DNA of 64,000 bases from Chromatium okenii (GCF_016583745.1 NZ_NRRQ01000007.1:1-64000), one strand, 5' to 3'. Numbered from the stretch's first letter, positions 16,845 to 26,852 are shown. Notes: generated from the letters alone by a model not told the origin. Numbers and translations: made by a program.

Positions 16845-18875
16845 TTACTTCACCGTATAGTTTTTAACCAGTTGGTTGTTGGTTTCATTCGATTCAATGA
16901 ACGTGCATTCGCTATCCATAAAAGCGCGTAATTTTTTGGCACCAGCACTGCGCACTTCCAAAATGAACGCAATGGTTTTAGATTCACCCGGTTCTAATGG
17001 GTCAATTTTTTTCCAATTGTCGCTCTTTGCGTTACAGGTTTGCAGCGTTGCTTGATCCGCCCAAACATCAAGATAACCGTTATTACTTTTAATGTCGCCA
17101 GTATTCTCAACCGTAATTACAGCAACAAAATTGCTATTTGCAGTGGGCGATACCGGATTAATGACAATACTCATCACGCGCACATCAGCGGCGGTTGCTG
17201 CCGTATCTTTTGTACCAAACGTTGCGGTCACGGTTTTGTTATTGCTCATGGTGACGCTACAAACCAGCGGATTGGTAGTGAATGCCAGGCAACCAGACCA
17301 ACTCACAAAGGTTGCGCCAGCATCTGGTTTAGCAGTGAGCGTAACGACTTCGTTGCTGGCAAATTTCACCGCACAAGCGGAGACAGTACCGCATGTAATG
17401 CCAACTGGATTGCTGGTCACGCTGCCATTGCCGGCTTTACTGATTGAAAGGCTGTATGAAGTCACGGGTGCAACAATAGGTGGAGTAATAAATGTTGCTT
17501 TAATCGTTTGCGCCGCGCTCATAGTCACCGAGCAGATGCCAGTGCCCGAACAACTGCCGTCACTCCAGCCGTTAAAGGTATAGCCAGTTGCGGGTTTGGC
17601 AGTGAGTTTAACCAGCGTTCCACTATTAAAAGTTCCGGTGCAGATGGTGCTATTGCTATTGCAGGTCATTCCAGTCGGATTGCTAGTGATGGTGCCGTCA
17701 CCAACTTTGTTAATTAAAAGACTAAAGGTTGATGCAGTCACAAAGGCATCTGTGCCTTCAACTGCGCCGATGTCAACCGTGCTGTATTCAATACGCGGAG
17801 CGCCGCGTTGATCGGTAGTGGTGTCTGCTGGGATTAAACTATTGCTGCCAGCATCCAAGGCTTGGCTACGCGCAACGAGAAGATGTGTGTGCGTTAGACC
17901 GCCGTTATCGGCTAATGGAGCAATCGCAGTTGTAATGTCACCAACAAGAATAATGTCGTCGTCTGCGGGCGTAGCATTAACCAATCCTGAACTACGGTTT
18001 TGACCGAATAAGTTGTAACCCAAAGATGAAAAATTACCTTTCAAACTCATATAAATTTCTGCACCAGAAAGTACGCCATTTCCAACAACCAAACTATTGC
18101 CAATTGACACTTTATTACCAGAATAAATCCCGCCATTGTATAATGAGATATTACCGGAAATTGTACTGCTGCTAATTTTTAAACTGCCGGATTTGTTGTA
18201 AATTCCACCACCATAAGCAGCGGTTATAGTATTACCGGAAATTGTGCTGTTACTAATTGTTAAAATTCCGGATTCATTGTAAATTCCACCACCATTTTTA
18301 GATGATTTATTGTCGGATATCGTGCTGCTATTGATTTCTACGCTACCTGAAACGTTGAAAATCCCTCTATCGTTGTTGTCGGAAATAGTGCTGCCATTAA
18401 CGATTAAACTTTTTCCATTGCTATAAATACCAGATTTTACATTAGCAGAGATCGTGCAATCGTTGATAGTGAGTTTTCCTTGGTTTTCGATGCTATATAA
18501 ACTGTTGGCTATTTTCAGGTTAGAAATCGTTACAGTTACAGCTTCGCCAACTTGAAAAACCGTATTTACAATACTGCTAGAAATAGTCATCTGGTCAGCG
18601 CCGGGACCAATCAGTTCAAGGTCATCCGTTATTTTTATGGTGTTCACAATTAGCAAACTGCCAGTGACGCCAGACGCAAACTCAATCTTGTTGTCAGCGT
18701 CCGGTTGCGCGTTCGCGTCAATAACAGCTTGGCGCAGTGAACCGGGGCCTCTGTCGTCCAGATTGGTGACAATGAAGGTTGCAGCGCCAGCTGAGACGCT
18801 GAAAAGGCTGGTCAGCAGGGCGATAATTCCCGCCCGGCGTAGATAGGAACGTGGAAAACGCAGTGAGTCACACAT
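16845..18875 (-). CDS. Exported beta-helix protein with InlB-like repeats and CARDB-like C-terminus
   Basis: 676 residues from ATG 18875, preceded by AGGAG at 6 bases; ATG 18932 would lie ahead of that site. The signal peptide (to SAGA) is followed by TFIVTNLDDRGPGSLRQAV, typical of right-handed beta-helix proteins. There are 12-20-residue rungs (SSTISGN, NSTISDN, about 95-290). A choice-of-anchor-Q type stretch follows (SQALDAGSNSLIP ... DQRGAPR ... VDIGAVE). Two InlB-type repeats and a CARDB-like domain ending NNQLVKNYTVK complete it. The C-terminus is related to that of the gene at 14187-16070. Probably secreted or surface exposed; adhesion is a guess. Confidence 0.85.
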   Translation of the reverse strand: MCDSLRFPRSYLRRAGIIALLTSLFSVSAGAATFIVTNLDDRGPGSLRQAVIDANAQPDADNKIEFASGVTGSLLIVNTIKITDDLELIGPGADQMTISSSIVNTVFQVGEAVTVTISNLKIANSLYSIENQGKLTINDCTISANVKSGIYSNGKSLIVNGSTISDNNDRGIFNVSGSVEINSSTISDNKSSKNGGGIYNESGILTISNSTISGNTITAAYGGGIYNKSGSLKISSSTISGNISLYNGGIYSGNKVSIGNSLVVGNGVLSGAEIYMSLKGNFSSLGYNLFGQNRSSGLVNATPADDDIILVGDITTAIAPLADNGGLTHTHLLVARSQALDAGSNSLIPADTTTDQRGAPRIEYSTVDIGAVEGTDAFVTASTFSLLINKVGDGTITSNPTGMTCNSNSTICTGTFNSGTLVKLTAKPATGYTFNGWSDGSCSGTGICSVTMSAAQTIKATFITPPIVAPVTSYSLSISKAGNGSVTSNPVGITCGTVSACAVKFASNEVVTLTAKPDAGATFVSWSGCLAFTTNPLVCSVTMSNNKTVTATFGTKDTAATAADVRVMSIVINPVSPTANSNFVAVITVENTGDIKSNNGYLDVWADQATLQTCNAKSDNWKKIDPLEPGESKTIAFILEVRSAGAKKLRAFMDSECTFIESNETNNQLVKNYTVK

Positions 18876-19165
18876 GAAATGCTCCTGAAGAGATGAATTG
18901 ACATGCAGGGAAAGTATAAACCCATAACGCAAGCGTGTTATTGCGTAAACTCAATTTATTATAAACAGATAACACCATACAAGGTTATGTCGCGCTGTGT
19001 GACTGATATGCCGCGTTTTTCTATTCAAAGCGCACAGCCTCCCCCTCTCGCTTGCTAAACTCAACACGACTGCTGACTCAACTTTTCCCAACACAGCTAT
19101 ACTAAGCGCCCGCATTTATTAATTCTGATTGCCGCTGCGCAAGCTGCACCGCTGGAGTTTCCTCA

Positions 19166-20326
19166 ATGAAATTAACGTTTTTATTCAGGCTGGCGGTGAG
19201 CGCCACCGTTGCCTTGTGGCTGCTCGGCTGCGAGCAACTGCCCGGCGGAGCCAAACCCGCTGCCGCGCCGCCGCCCATGCCCACGCCCGAAGTCTCCGTC
19301 ATCACCGCCACCACGCAGACCGCGCCGTTGACGCGGGAATTGGTCGGACGCTTGGCAGCAACACGCATCGCGCAGGTGCGGGCGCGAGTGGCAGGCATCG
19401 TGTTGGAACGGGTGTACACCGAGGGCACCGATGTCAGTGCGGGCGCGATCTTGTTCAAAATTGATCCGGCGCAGTTGCAGGCCAAGCTGCGAGCCGAGGA
19501 AGCTGCGCTCGCCAAAGCGGAAGCCGATGCCACCAATGCCGCGTTGACGGCGCGGCGTTATAACGAATTGCGCGAAAAAAAAACCATTTCTCAACAAGAT
19601 GTCGATACCGCGTTGGCGACTGAACGCACGACGGCTGCCGCAGTGATGCAGGCGCGGGCGAATCTCGAAAGCGTCCGCCTTGATCTGAGTTACGCCACCG
19701 TCCGCGCTCCCATTGCCGGTCGTGCGGGGCGGGCGTTGGTGACGGAAGGCGCACTGGTGGGGCAGGGCGAGGCGACGTTGATGACGAGCGTCGAACAAAT
19801 CGACCCGATTTACGTCAACTTCAGCCAATCGGTGCGCGAGCTGGCGGAATTGCAGCACAGCGGCAAATCGACCGCGAAACCGAAAATCGAAGTCGTGCTG
19901 GCTGATGGCACGACCTACGCCGCCACCGGCACCCTTGATTTTTCTGATCTCGCCGTTGATCCGGGCACCGGCGCAGTGTCGCTGCGCACCACGCTGGCCA
20001 ATCCCCAACACGCGCTCTTGCCGGGCATGTTTGTCACGCTGCGCCTGACTACCGGACATTTGCCCAATGCGTTTGTCTTACCGCAAGCCGCCGTGCTGCG
20101 CGATGCCAAAGGTGCGGCAGTGCTGGTGTTGGGTGCGGATGGTCTCGTCGCACAGCGGCGGGTGGAGACGCACGGCATGACCCGCAGCGAGTGGATTGTC
20201 ACTGGTGAACTGCGCGACGGTGAACAGGTGATTATCAGCGGGCTGCAAAAGGTCAAACCCGGCGCTCCCGCCAAACTCGCTGCGCCCAAATCTGCGCCAG
20301 CCAACCCCGCGCCAGCGAAAAGTTAG
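19166..20326 (+). CDS. RND efflux periplasmic adaptor (AcrA/MexA type)
   Basis: 386 residues. The N-terminus MKLTFLFRLAVSATVALWLL ends in a lipobox, LLGC, so the protein is anchored to the periplasmic face of the inner membrane. A biotinyl-lipoyl-like half (VRARVAGIVLERVYTEGTDV) and its partner (VRAPIAGRAGRALVTEGALV) flank a coiled-coil hairpin (about 95-160), followed by beta-barrel and membrane-proximal domains. An 11-base gap separates it from the pump gene, so the two form one operon. No regulator and no outer-membrane channel gene accompany them, so TolC-type partners must be elsewhere. Substrate unknown. Confidence 0.94.
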   Translation: MKLTFLFRLAVSATVALWLLGCEQLPGGAKPAAAPPPMPTPEVSVITATTQTAPLTRELVGRLAATRIAQVRARVAGIVLERVYTEGTDVSAGAILFKIDPAQLQAKLRAEEAALAKAEADATNAALTARRYNELREKKTISQQDVDTALATERTTAAAVMQARANLESVRLDLSYATVRAPIAGRAGRALVTEGALVGQGEATLMTSVEQIDPIYVNFSQSVRELAELQHSGKSTAKPKIEVVLADGTTYAATGTLDFSDLAVDPGTGAVSLRTTLANPQHALLPGMFVTLRLTTGHLPNAFVLPQAAVLRDAKGAAVLVLGADGLVAQRRVETHGMTRSEWIVTGELRDGEQVIISGLQKVKPGAPAKLAAPKSAPANPAPAKS

Positions 20327-20337
20327 GAGCTTCCGCC

Positions 20338-23300
20338 ATGCCCCGTTTTTTCATTGACCGCCCGATTTTCGCGTGGGTGATTGCGATCCTCATCACCCTC
20401 GCTGGCAGCATTTCAATCTTCCTGTTGCCGGTGTCCGCCTATCCGCCGATAGCCCCGCCGCAAGTCAGCATCAACGCCAACTATCCCGGTGCGAGCGCCG
20501 AAGTGCTCGAAAAAACCGTCACTTCCGTGATTGAGCAGCAACTCACCGGCGTTGATAACCTGCTGTATTTTGATTCCAGCTCGCGCTCCAACGGCTCGGT
20601 GCAAATCACCCTGACTTTTGAGACCGGCACCGATCCCGACATCGCGCAGGTGCAGGTGCAAAACCGCTTGAGCGTGGCGGAGTCGCGCTTGCCAGAAGAG
20701 GTGGTGCGCAACGGCATCACCGTCGCCAAAGCCAACGGCGATTTTTTGATGGTCGTCGCGCTCAAATCGAGCGATCCCGCCATCGACAGCAACGCGCTTG
20801 ATAACCTGATTGCCGCGCAGATTCTTGATCCGATTCGACGCTTGCCCGGCGTCGGCGGCGCAACCCAATTCGGCTCAGGTTATGCGATGCGGATCTGGCT
20901 CGATCCCGACAAATTGCGCGGCTACGGTTTAAGCGCCGCGTCCGTCCTCGACGCGGTGCGAGCGCAAAATATCCAAGTCGCAGCCGGTTCAATTGGCGCG
21001 GAACCGGCGCTGCCCGGACAAGGCTTCACCGCGTCAGTGAGCGCCGCCAGCCGCTTCACAACGGTGGAGGAATTCGGCGACATCATCCTGCGGGCGAATG
21101 CCGACGGCAGCCATGTGCAATTGAAAGATGTGGCGCGGATTGGGCTGGGCGCAGAATCGTTCGGGCGCGAGGTGCATTTGGCGGGTGATCCGGTCGCCGG
21201 TTTTGCGATTCAGCTCGCGCCCGAAGCCAACGCGCTGGATGTCGCCAAAGCGGTGAGCGCCAAGATGGACGCATTGGTGCGCTATCTGCCGGACGGCGTC
21301 GGCTGGGTGATTCCGTATGACAGCACGCAATTTGTGGAGATTTCGATCCGCGAGGTGGTGAAAACGCTGGCGGAAGCGGTGGTGCTGGTCTTTTTGGTGA
21401 TGCTGCTGTTTTTGCAGAATTTTCGCGCCACGCTGATTCCGACCTTGGTTGTGCCGGTGGCGATCACCGGCGCATTTGCCGGCATGTACGCGGTCGGTTT
21501 TTCCATCAACGTGCTGAGTTTATTCGGATTAGTGCTGGCGATTGGCTTGGTGGTCGATGACGCGATTGTGGTGGTCGAAAACGTTGAGCGGCTGATGCGC
21601 GAGGAAAAGCTCTCGCCGCTAGAAGCGTCGCGCAAAGCGATGGATCAAATCACCGGCGCGGTGATTGCGATGACGCTGGTGCTCGCAGCGGTGTTTCTGC
21701 CGATGGCGCTGGTCGGCGGCAGCGTGGGCATCATTTATCGCCAATTTGCGCTCACGATTGCGATTTCGATGGGCATTTCGGCGCTGATGGCGCTGAGTTT
21801 CACCCCGGCGCTGTGCGCGACGCTGCTGCGCTCCAACCACGACCGCCCGAATTGGTTTCTGCGCGGGTTTAACAGCGGCTACGGCTGGATCGCCAAGACG
21901 TATCTCAAGCGCGTCGGCGCGGCGCTGCGCCATGTGCCACGCTGGATGGTGGCGTTTATCGCGCTGGTCACGCTCGCCGGTTATCTGTACGTCAATTTGC
22001 CGACCAGTTTTTTGCCAGAAGAAGATCAGGGTTACGCCTTCGCCATCGTGCAATTGCCGCCCGGTGCCAGCAAACAGCGCACTGGTGCGGTGCTGCGCAA
22101 AATGGAGGGCATTTTGAAACAACATCCCGCAGTGGATCGCGTCTTACACGTTGCCGGATTTAGTTTTATTGGACAGGGTGAAAACGTCGGAATGGGCTTT
22201 ATTCGTTTGAAAAAATGGGAACAGCGCATCACTCCCGCCGAACAAATTAAAGCGTTTATTCCCGCTGCCAATGGCATGTTGCAGTCAATTCAAGAAGCCC
22301 GCATTTTTGTTGTGAATATGCCGACGGTGCGCGGATTGGGACGTTTTGGCGGTTTTGATTTCCGTTTAGAAGATCGCGCCGGTTTAGGTCATGCGCAATT
22401 GAGTCAAGCGCAAAATGTATTACTCGGCGCAGCGGCGCAACAACCGGCATTAGCGGGAGTGCGCCCGAATCAATTAGAAGATGCGCCCGAAGTGCAATTC
22501 ACCGTTGACCGATTACAAGCGCAATCAATGGGGCTGGCGCTGGGCGATATTTATGGCGCAATTCAATTGATGCTCGCGCCGGTTTACGCCAACGACTTCA
22601 ATTATCAAGGGCGTGTCTTAAAAGTGTTATTACAAGCAGATGCCGCATTTCGCAGCCGTCCCGAAGACCTTAATCGCTATTACATTCCGAGCAGCAACGG
22701 CGGTTTAGATGACATGGTGCCATTAAGTAGCGTCGTCACCGCCACTTGGCACACTGCGCCGCCAGCAATTGATCATTACAACGGCTACGGCGCAATTCAA
22801 ATCAATGGCGGCGCATCGCCCGGTCACAGTTCAGGGCAAGCAATGGCGGCAATGGCAGGAATTGTCGAAAATGAATTGCCCGCTGGAATTGGTTATGAAT
22901 GGTCGGGCGCATCATTACAAGAAATCATCTCAGGTAAACAAGCGCCGATTTTATTTGGGCTTTCATTGCTGGTAATTTTCCTAGCATTGGCGGCGTTATA
23001 TGAAAGTTGGTCAATTCCAGCAGCGGTGTTGTTAGTGGTGCCGCTCGGCGTGTTGGGCGCATTGAGTTTTACTTGGCTGCGCGGATTAGAAAATGACGTG
23101 TATTTTAATGTTGGCTTGATTGCGGTGATTGGGTTATCGGCAAAAAACGCGATTTTAATTATTGAATTCGCCAACACGCTGCGCCAAGCAGGACACAGCT
23201 TATTAGCCGCAACCTTGGAAGCCAGTCGGCTGCGTTTTCGCCCGATTTTAATGACCTCAATTGCCTTTATTTTGGGTGTTTTACCGCTGGTGATTTCTAC

Positions 23301-23439
23301 TGGTGCAGGCGCAAATAGTCGTCATGCCATTGGCACCGGAGTGATGGGCGGTATGATTGGCGCAACGCTGTTGGGCGTGTTATTTGTGCCCGTTTTTTAT
23401 GTCATGGTGCGGCGATTATTAGGTGATAAATTAGAATGA
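20338..23439 (+). CDS. RND multidrug efflux pump, HAE1 family (AcrB/MexB type)
   Basis: 1033 residues, normal for AcrB. It begins MPRFFIDRPIFAWVIAI, as HAE1 pumps do, with 12 membrane segments and two large periplasmic loops. The proton-relay Asp pair is in GLVVDDAIVVVENVER, and the Lys region of the tenth segment is in IGLSAKNAILIIEFA. It exports hydrophobic compounds using the proton gradient, with the adaptor encoded just upstream. Third-position base use shifts inside the gene: up to about 22.1 kb codons are GC-rich (CTG, CTC, TTG for Leu), afterwards TTA and A/T-ending codons become frequent. Confidence 0.95.
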   Translation: MPRFFIDRPIFAWVIAILITLAGSISIFLLPVSAYPPIAPPQVSINANYPGASAEVLEKTVTSVIEQQLTGVDNLLYFDSSSRSNGSVQITLTFETGTDPDIAQVQVQNRLSVAESRLPEEVVRNGITVAKANGDFLMVVALKSSDPAIDSNALDNLIAAQILDPIRRLPGVGGATQFGSGYAMRIWLDPDKLRGYGLSAASVLDAVRAQNIQVAAGSIGAEPALPGQGFTASVSAASRFTTVEEFGDIILRANADGSHVQLKDVARIGLGAESFGREVHLAGDPVAGFAIQLAPEANALDVAKAVSAKMDALVRYLPDGVGWVIPYDSTQFVEISIREVVKTLAEAVVLVFLVMLLFLQNFRATLIPTLVVPVAITGAFAGMYAVGFSINVLSLFGLVLAIGLVVDDAIVVVENVERLMREEKLSPLEASRKAMDQITGAVIAMTLVLAAVFLPMALVGGSVGIIYRQFALTIAISMGISALMALSFTPALCATLLRSNHDRPNWFLRGFNSGYGWIAKTYLKRVGAALRHVPRWMVAFIALVTLAGYLYVNLPTSFLPEEDQGYAFAIVQLPPGASKQRTGAVLRKMEGILKQHPAVDRVLHVAGFSFIGQGENVGMGFIRLKKWEQRITPAEQIKAFIPAANGMLQSIQEARIFVVNMPTVRGLGRFGGFDFRLEDRAGLGHAQLSQAQNVLLGAAAQQPALAGVRPNQLEDAPEVQFTVDRLQAQSMGLALGDIYGAIQLMLAPVYANDFNYQGRVLKVLLQADAAFRSRPEDLNRYYIPSSNGGLDDMVPLSSVVTATWHTAPPAIDHYNGYGAIQINGGASPGHSSGQAMAAMAGIVENELPAGIGYEWSGASLQEIISGKQAPILFGLSLLVIFLALAALYESWSIPAAVLLVVPLGVLGALSFTWLRGLENDVYFNVGLIAVIGLSAKNAILIIEFANTLRQAGHSLLAATLEASRLRFRPILMTSIAFILGVLPLVISTGAGANSRHAIGTGVMGGMIGATLLGVLFVPVFYVMVRRLLGDKLE

Positions 23440-23476
23440 ACACTGCGCTCAAATTTGCCCAACATTGGAATACGCC

Positions 23477-24583
23477 ATGAGCACAAAGCCAGTGCCGTTG
23501 ACCGTATTAGCATCCTTTTCTGGCAGCGGTGGCGTTGAACGGATGTTAATCAATTTAATTCATGGTTTTGTCGCTGCCGGACACGCCGTTGATTTGGTAT
23601 TAATTCGCGCCAATAGCCCGCATTTAACGCAATTGCCCGCCGCAGTGCGTGTCATTCATTTGCATACGCGCCACACCATGACGGCAATTCCTGCTTTAGC
23701 GCATTATTTATTCACGCAGCGCCCGCCGGTGCTATTCGCTGTCAAAGAACGCGCCGGTCAAGCGGCGGTGCTGGCGCGAGCGTTGGCGCGGACGGACACG
23801 CGGCTGGTGTTGCGGCTGGGCACCAATTTATCGGCCGCGCTGGCGACGCGGACTGCACCGGAACGGTGGCTGCGTTATGCGCCGTTGCGCCTGCTGTATC
23901 CGCAACTCCATCATATTATTGCAGTTTCTGAAGGCGTCGCCGCCGACACTGCGCACCTTGCCCGCCTGCCCCGCGACCGCCTCAGCGTGATTCGCAATCC
24001 GGTGATCACGCCAGAATTGGCGACGCAGGCCGCCGCGCCCTGTCCGCATCCTTGGCTGGAACCCGGGCAGCCGCCGGTGATCATGGGCGCGGGGCGGCTG
24101 CAACGACAAAAGGATTTTCCGACCTTGCTCCGCGCTTTTGCGCAATTGCGGCGCGAGCGCGACTGTCGGCTGATCATTCTCGGCGACGGCGGCGGACGCG
24201 CACAATTAACTGAATTGATTGCAGAATTAGGCTTAACTGCCAGCGTCGCGCTGCCCGGTTTTCACGCCAATCCGTATTGTTGGCTGGCGCGAGCGCGGGT
24301 GTTTGCGCTGTCTTCCGCGTGGGAAGGTTCGCCGAATGTGTTGACCGAAGCATTGGCGCTCGGCGTGCCAGCGGTGGCGACGAATTGCCCCAGCGGGCCG
24401 GCAGAAATTCTCAATCACGGGCAATACGGGCGTTTGGTGGCGGTGGGCGCGGCGGATGAATTGGCGGCGGCGTTGGCGGCAACGTTAATTGCACCGTTAC
24501 CGGCGGCGGTATTAAAAGCGGCGGTCAGTGAATACGAACAAAGTAATAGCGCGGCACAATATCTGCGCATTTTAACCGCATAA
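23477..24583 (+). CDS. Glycosyltransferase family 4 protein
   Basis: 368 residues from ATG 23477 (a TTG four codons upstream is less likely). The N-terminal domain begins VLASFSGSGGVERMLINLIHGF, the usual acceptor-side start of GT4 enzymes. The C-terminal donor domain shows GAGRLQRQKDFPTLLRAF and the EX7E motif in WEGSPNVLTEALALGVP. It transfers a sugar from a nucleotide sugar, probably in polysaccharide or LPS synthesis. Donor and acceptor cannot be read. It starts 37 bases after the efflux pump gene but has no functional link to it. Confidence 0.9.
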   Translation: MSTKPVPLTVLASFSGSGGVERMLINLIHGFVAAGHAVDLVLIRANSPHLTQLPAAVRVIHLHTRHTMTAIPALAHYLFTQRPPVLFAVKERAGQAAVLARALARTDTRLVLRLGTNLSAALATRTAPERWLRYAPLRLLYPQLHHIIAVSEGVAADTAHLARLPRDRLSVIRNPVITPELATQAAAPCPHPWLEPGQPPVIMGAGRLQRQKDFPTLLRAFAQLRRERDCRLIILGDGGGRAQLTELIAELGLTASVALPGFHANPYCWLARARVFALSSAWEGSPNVLTEALALGVPAVATNCPSGPAEILNHGQYGRLVAVGAADELAAALAATLIAPLPAAVLKAAVSEYEQSNSAAQYLRILTA

Positions 24584-24587
24584 AAAA

Positions 24588-24611
24588 ACCCGCAACCTTG
24601 CGGTGCGGGTT
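24588..24611 (-). terminator. Leftward rho-independent terminator
   Basis: AACCCGCA (24588-24595) pairs with TGCGGGTT (24604-24611). Read leftward, the stem is followed by seven T, so it terminates the methyltransferase-like gene at 24631-25122. Read rightward only GATAAAA follows. Confidence 0.8.
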
Positions 24612-24630
24612 GATAAAACATTGCAGCGAT

Positions 24631-25122
24631 TTAATACACAAAAGGGATAAACTTACGCACCCGCTGCGCATATTCAGTATATTGCGGATGGCGCTCAGTG
24701 AGCCACACCTCTTCTTTTCGCGCTTTATAATCAAAAAACATAAAGCCAATCACAAATAGCAATAAATGCGACACGCTGAAACTATACAGCACCCAACCGC
24801 CAGCAATAATTAACTGGCTGGCATATAACGGATGACGCACCCAGCGATAAATGCCATGCTGCACGAATTGATTGTGATCAACGGGATACGGTAATGGCGT
24901 GAGATTGTCGCGTAAACTGATCATGCCCGAACCGACAAATGCGATTGAAATCAATCCCGCAACAAACCAGATGATTTTGCGTGGTATGGCTAAAACATCT
25001 AACCATTCTTGCAGCGGAAATGGATGCCAGATGGGAGTGGCAATAAACGCAAATAGCAATACAAATTGCAGCGCGACCAGATATTCGCCGCGTTGACCCT
25101 GCAAAAACGAAAAGCGTGACAT
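24631..25122 (-). CDS. Isoprenylcysteine carboxyl methyltransferase-like membrane protein
   Basis: 163 residues from ATG 25122, which has GGGAG 8 bases upstream; ATG 25176 would overlap engB. Four or five hydrophobic segments are visible. The C-terminal ICMT/PEMT signature reads VQHGIYRWVRHPLYASQLI with a later KARKEEVWL ... HPQYTEY, the cofactor-binding part of the family. Such bacterial proteins are membrane-bound methyltransferases with mostly unknown substrates, so I do not infer prenylated-protein methylation. It follows engB at 43 bases and may be the last gene of the ppa-moaC-engB transcript. Confidence 0.85.
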   Translation of the reverse strand: MSRFSFLQGQRGEYLVALQFVLLFAFIATPIWHPFPLQEWLDVLAIPRKIIWFVAGLISIAFVGSGMISLRDNLTPLPYPVDHNQFVQHGIYRWVRHPLYASQLIIAGGWVLYSFSVSHLLLFVIGFMFFDYKARKEEVWLTERHPQYTEYAQRVRKFIPFVY

Positions 25123-25165
25123 CAAAATTCTCCCACTTGAATGAAATAAAACGGCAATCCTGTAC

Positions 25166-25804
25166 TCATTCTGCACTGGTTATATCGGTGCTATTGCATT
25201 CGGAAACCACCAGCCATTGATCGAGCCAATCTTGTACTGCTTCCACGCCTTGGCGTTCTAATGCCGAAAACAATTGCACAGTGATGCGTCCATCGCTATG
25301 TGCTGCGCCGGCGTCACGCTCTACTGCGAGCTTGGTTGCCATGGTTGCGCCGCGTTTTAATTTATCGGCTTTCGTTAATAACAGCAAAATTGCCAATTCA
25401 GCGCGTTGTCCCCACGCGAGTAGCTGCCGATCAAATTCAGTTAATGGATGGCGAATATCCATCACAATCACCAAACCCACTAATGATTGACGCTTTTCTA
25501 AATAGTGCGCGAGATGCTGTTGCCATTGCAATTTAATGCTCTCAGAAACTTTGGCATAACCATAGCCGGGCAAATCGACTAACCGGCGCTCGGCATCCAA
25601 TTCAAAAAAGATCAATTGCTGCGTGCGTCCGGGCGTTTTACTGGTACGCGCCAAGGCTTTTTGATGACAGAGCGCGTTAATGGCGCTGGATTTACCCGCA
25701 TTAGAACGACCCGCAAATGCAATTTCACGTCCGCTATCGTCTGGCGTTTGATGTAATTGCGTGGCCGCAGTGAGAAAATGAGCGCGTTGATAAAAAGAGT
25801 TCAT
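25166..25804 (-). CDS. engB: Ribosome biogenesis GTP-binding protein EngB (YihA/YsxC)
   Basis: 212 residues. The start ATG shares one base with the moaC stop (TAATG), which also fixes the start; a longer in-frame extension runs into moaC. GTPase motifs: P-loop GRSNAGKSSA (G1), DLPGYGY (G3) and TKADK (G4). The family is needed for assembly of the large ribosomal subunit. Translational coupling with moaC is likely. Confidence 0.95.
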   Translation of the reverse strand: MNSFYQRAHFLTAATQLHQTPDDSGREIAFAGRSNAGKSSAINALCHQKALARTSKTPGRTQQLIFFELDAERRLVDLPGYGYAKVSESIKLQWQQHLAHYLEKRQSLVGLVIVMDIRHPLTEFDRQLLAWGQRAELAILLLLTKADKLKRGATMATKLAVERDAGAAHSDGRITVQLFSALERQGVEAVQDWLDQWLVVSECNSTDITSAE

Positions 25805-26304
25805 TATAATGATGACATCACAGATGGTGAATTGCGGAGCCAATGCCCTGATTGACCGCCACTCTTTTCTAATAGGCGGACGTTGGTGATGGTCATGCCG
25901 CGATCAACGGCTTTACACATATCATAAACCGTTAAAAGACTGATTTGCACCGCACATAATGCTTCAATTTCTATTCCGGTTTGTCCAATGGTGGCGACGG
26001 TTGCGCGGCAATACACCGCTGCCGCTTCTTTTTGCGTTTCAAAGTCAATTTCAACCTTGCTTAACGCTAATAAATGACACAAAGGAATTAATTCAGAAGT
26101 GCGTTTAGCGGCCATAATACCGGCAATTCGCGCCACACCAAGTACATCGCCTTTCGTGTGATTACCATTGGCAATTAACGCGAGCGTCGCAGGTGCCATC
26201 GTGATCCAACCTTCGGCGACGGCAAGACGCGCCGTCGCCGGTTTGCCGCCCACGTTCACCATCTGCGCTGCGCCACTAGCAGTGAAGTGGGTGAGGTGTG
26301 ACAT
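25804..26304 (-). CDS. moaC: Cyclic pyranopterin monophosphate synthase MoaC
   Basis: Second step of molybdenum cofactor synthesis: converts the MoaA product to cyclic pyranopterin monophosphate. 166 residues, standard size. Conserved segments are seen: [15 protein letters not shown] at the start, [23 protein letters not shown] and [11 protein letters not shown], whose Lys and Asp are catalytic. It overlaps the stop of ppa by one base (TGATG) and the start of engB by one base, so the three genes are translationally coupled. No other moa gene is in the window. Confidence 0.96.
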   Translation of the reverse strand: MSHLTHFTASGAAQMVNVGGKPATARLAVAEGWITMAPATLALIANGNHTKGDVLGVARIAGIMAAKRTSELIPLCHLLALSKVEIDFETQKEAAAVYCRATVATIGQTGIEIEALCAVQISLLTVYDMCKAVDRGMTITNVRLLEKSGGQSGHWLRNSPSVMSSL

Positions 26305-26852
26305 CAGAATGCCGGTTTTTCTGGTGCGTTTTCAAACATTTCGACACTGGCGAGAATTTCCTGACAGGCTTCTTCACGTCCCGACCAGCCGACCACGCGC
26401 ACCCATTTTCCTTCGTCTAAGTCCTTGTAATGCTCGAAGAAATGCGCGATCTGATCGAGCAAATGTGCCGGCATATCGCGGAAGCTCTCAACGTTGCGAT
26501 AGCCCTTAAACAGCTTGTCAATCGGCAACGCGAGAATTTTGGCGTCGTCGCCAGATTCGTCGGTCATTTTGAGCACGCCGATGGGACGACATTTGATCAC
26601 CGAGCCGGAAATCAGCGGATAAGGCGTCACCACAATCACATCCACCGGATCGCCATCAGGCGACAACGTGTGCGGAACGTAGCCATAATTGCAGGGATAG
26701 TGCATCGCAGTGGACATAAACCGGTCAACGAACATCGCGCCGGTGGTCTTGTCCATTTCATACTTCACCGGCTCGGCGTGCGAGGGGATTTCGATGATGA
26801 CATTGATGACATGTGGCACGTTATCGCCGCGAGAAACCTTTGATAAATTCAT
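26304..26852 (-). CDS. ppa: Inorganic pyrophosphatase (family I)
   Basis: Hydrolyses pyrophosphate to phosphate with magnesium, pulling biosynthetic reactions forward. 182 residues, as in E. coli Ppa. The signature DGDPVDV supplies metal-binding aspartates; Lys and Tyr residues typical of the active site stand in [14 protein letters not shown] and YPCNYGYVP. It is the first gene of the overlapping ppa-moaC-engB set. An upstream gap of about 180 bases separates it from the divergent DNA methyltransferase gene. Confidence 0.97.
   Translation of the reverse strand: MNLSKVSRGDNVPHVINVIIEIPSHAEPVKYEMDKTTGAMFVDRFMSTAMHYPCNYGYVPHTLSPDGDPVDVIVVTPYPLISGSVIKCRPIGVLKMTDESGDDAKILALPIDKLFKGYRNVESFRDMPAHLLDQIAHFFEHYKDLDEGKWVRVVGWSGREEACQEILASVEMFENAPEKPAF

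Noticed and set aside
18120-18430. Repeated short blocks that could suggest a CRISPR or tandem array
   Set aside because: They are the beta-helix rungs of a coding gene; repeats are imperfect and have no constant spacer length.
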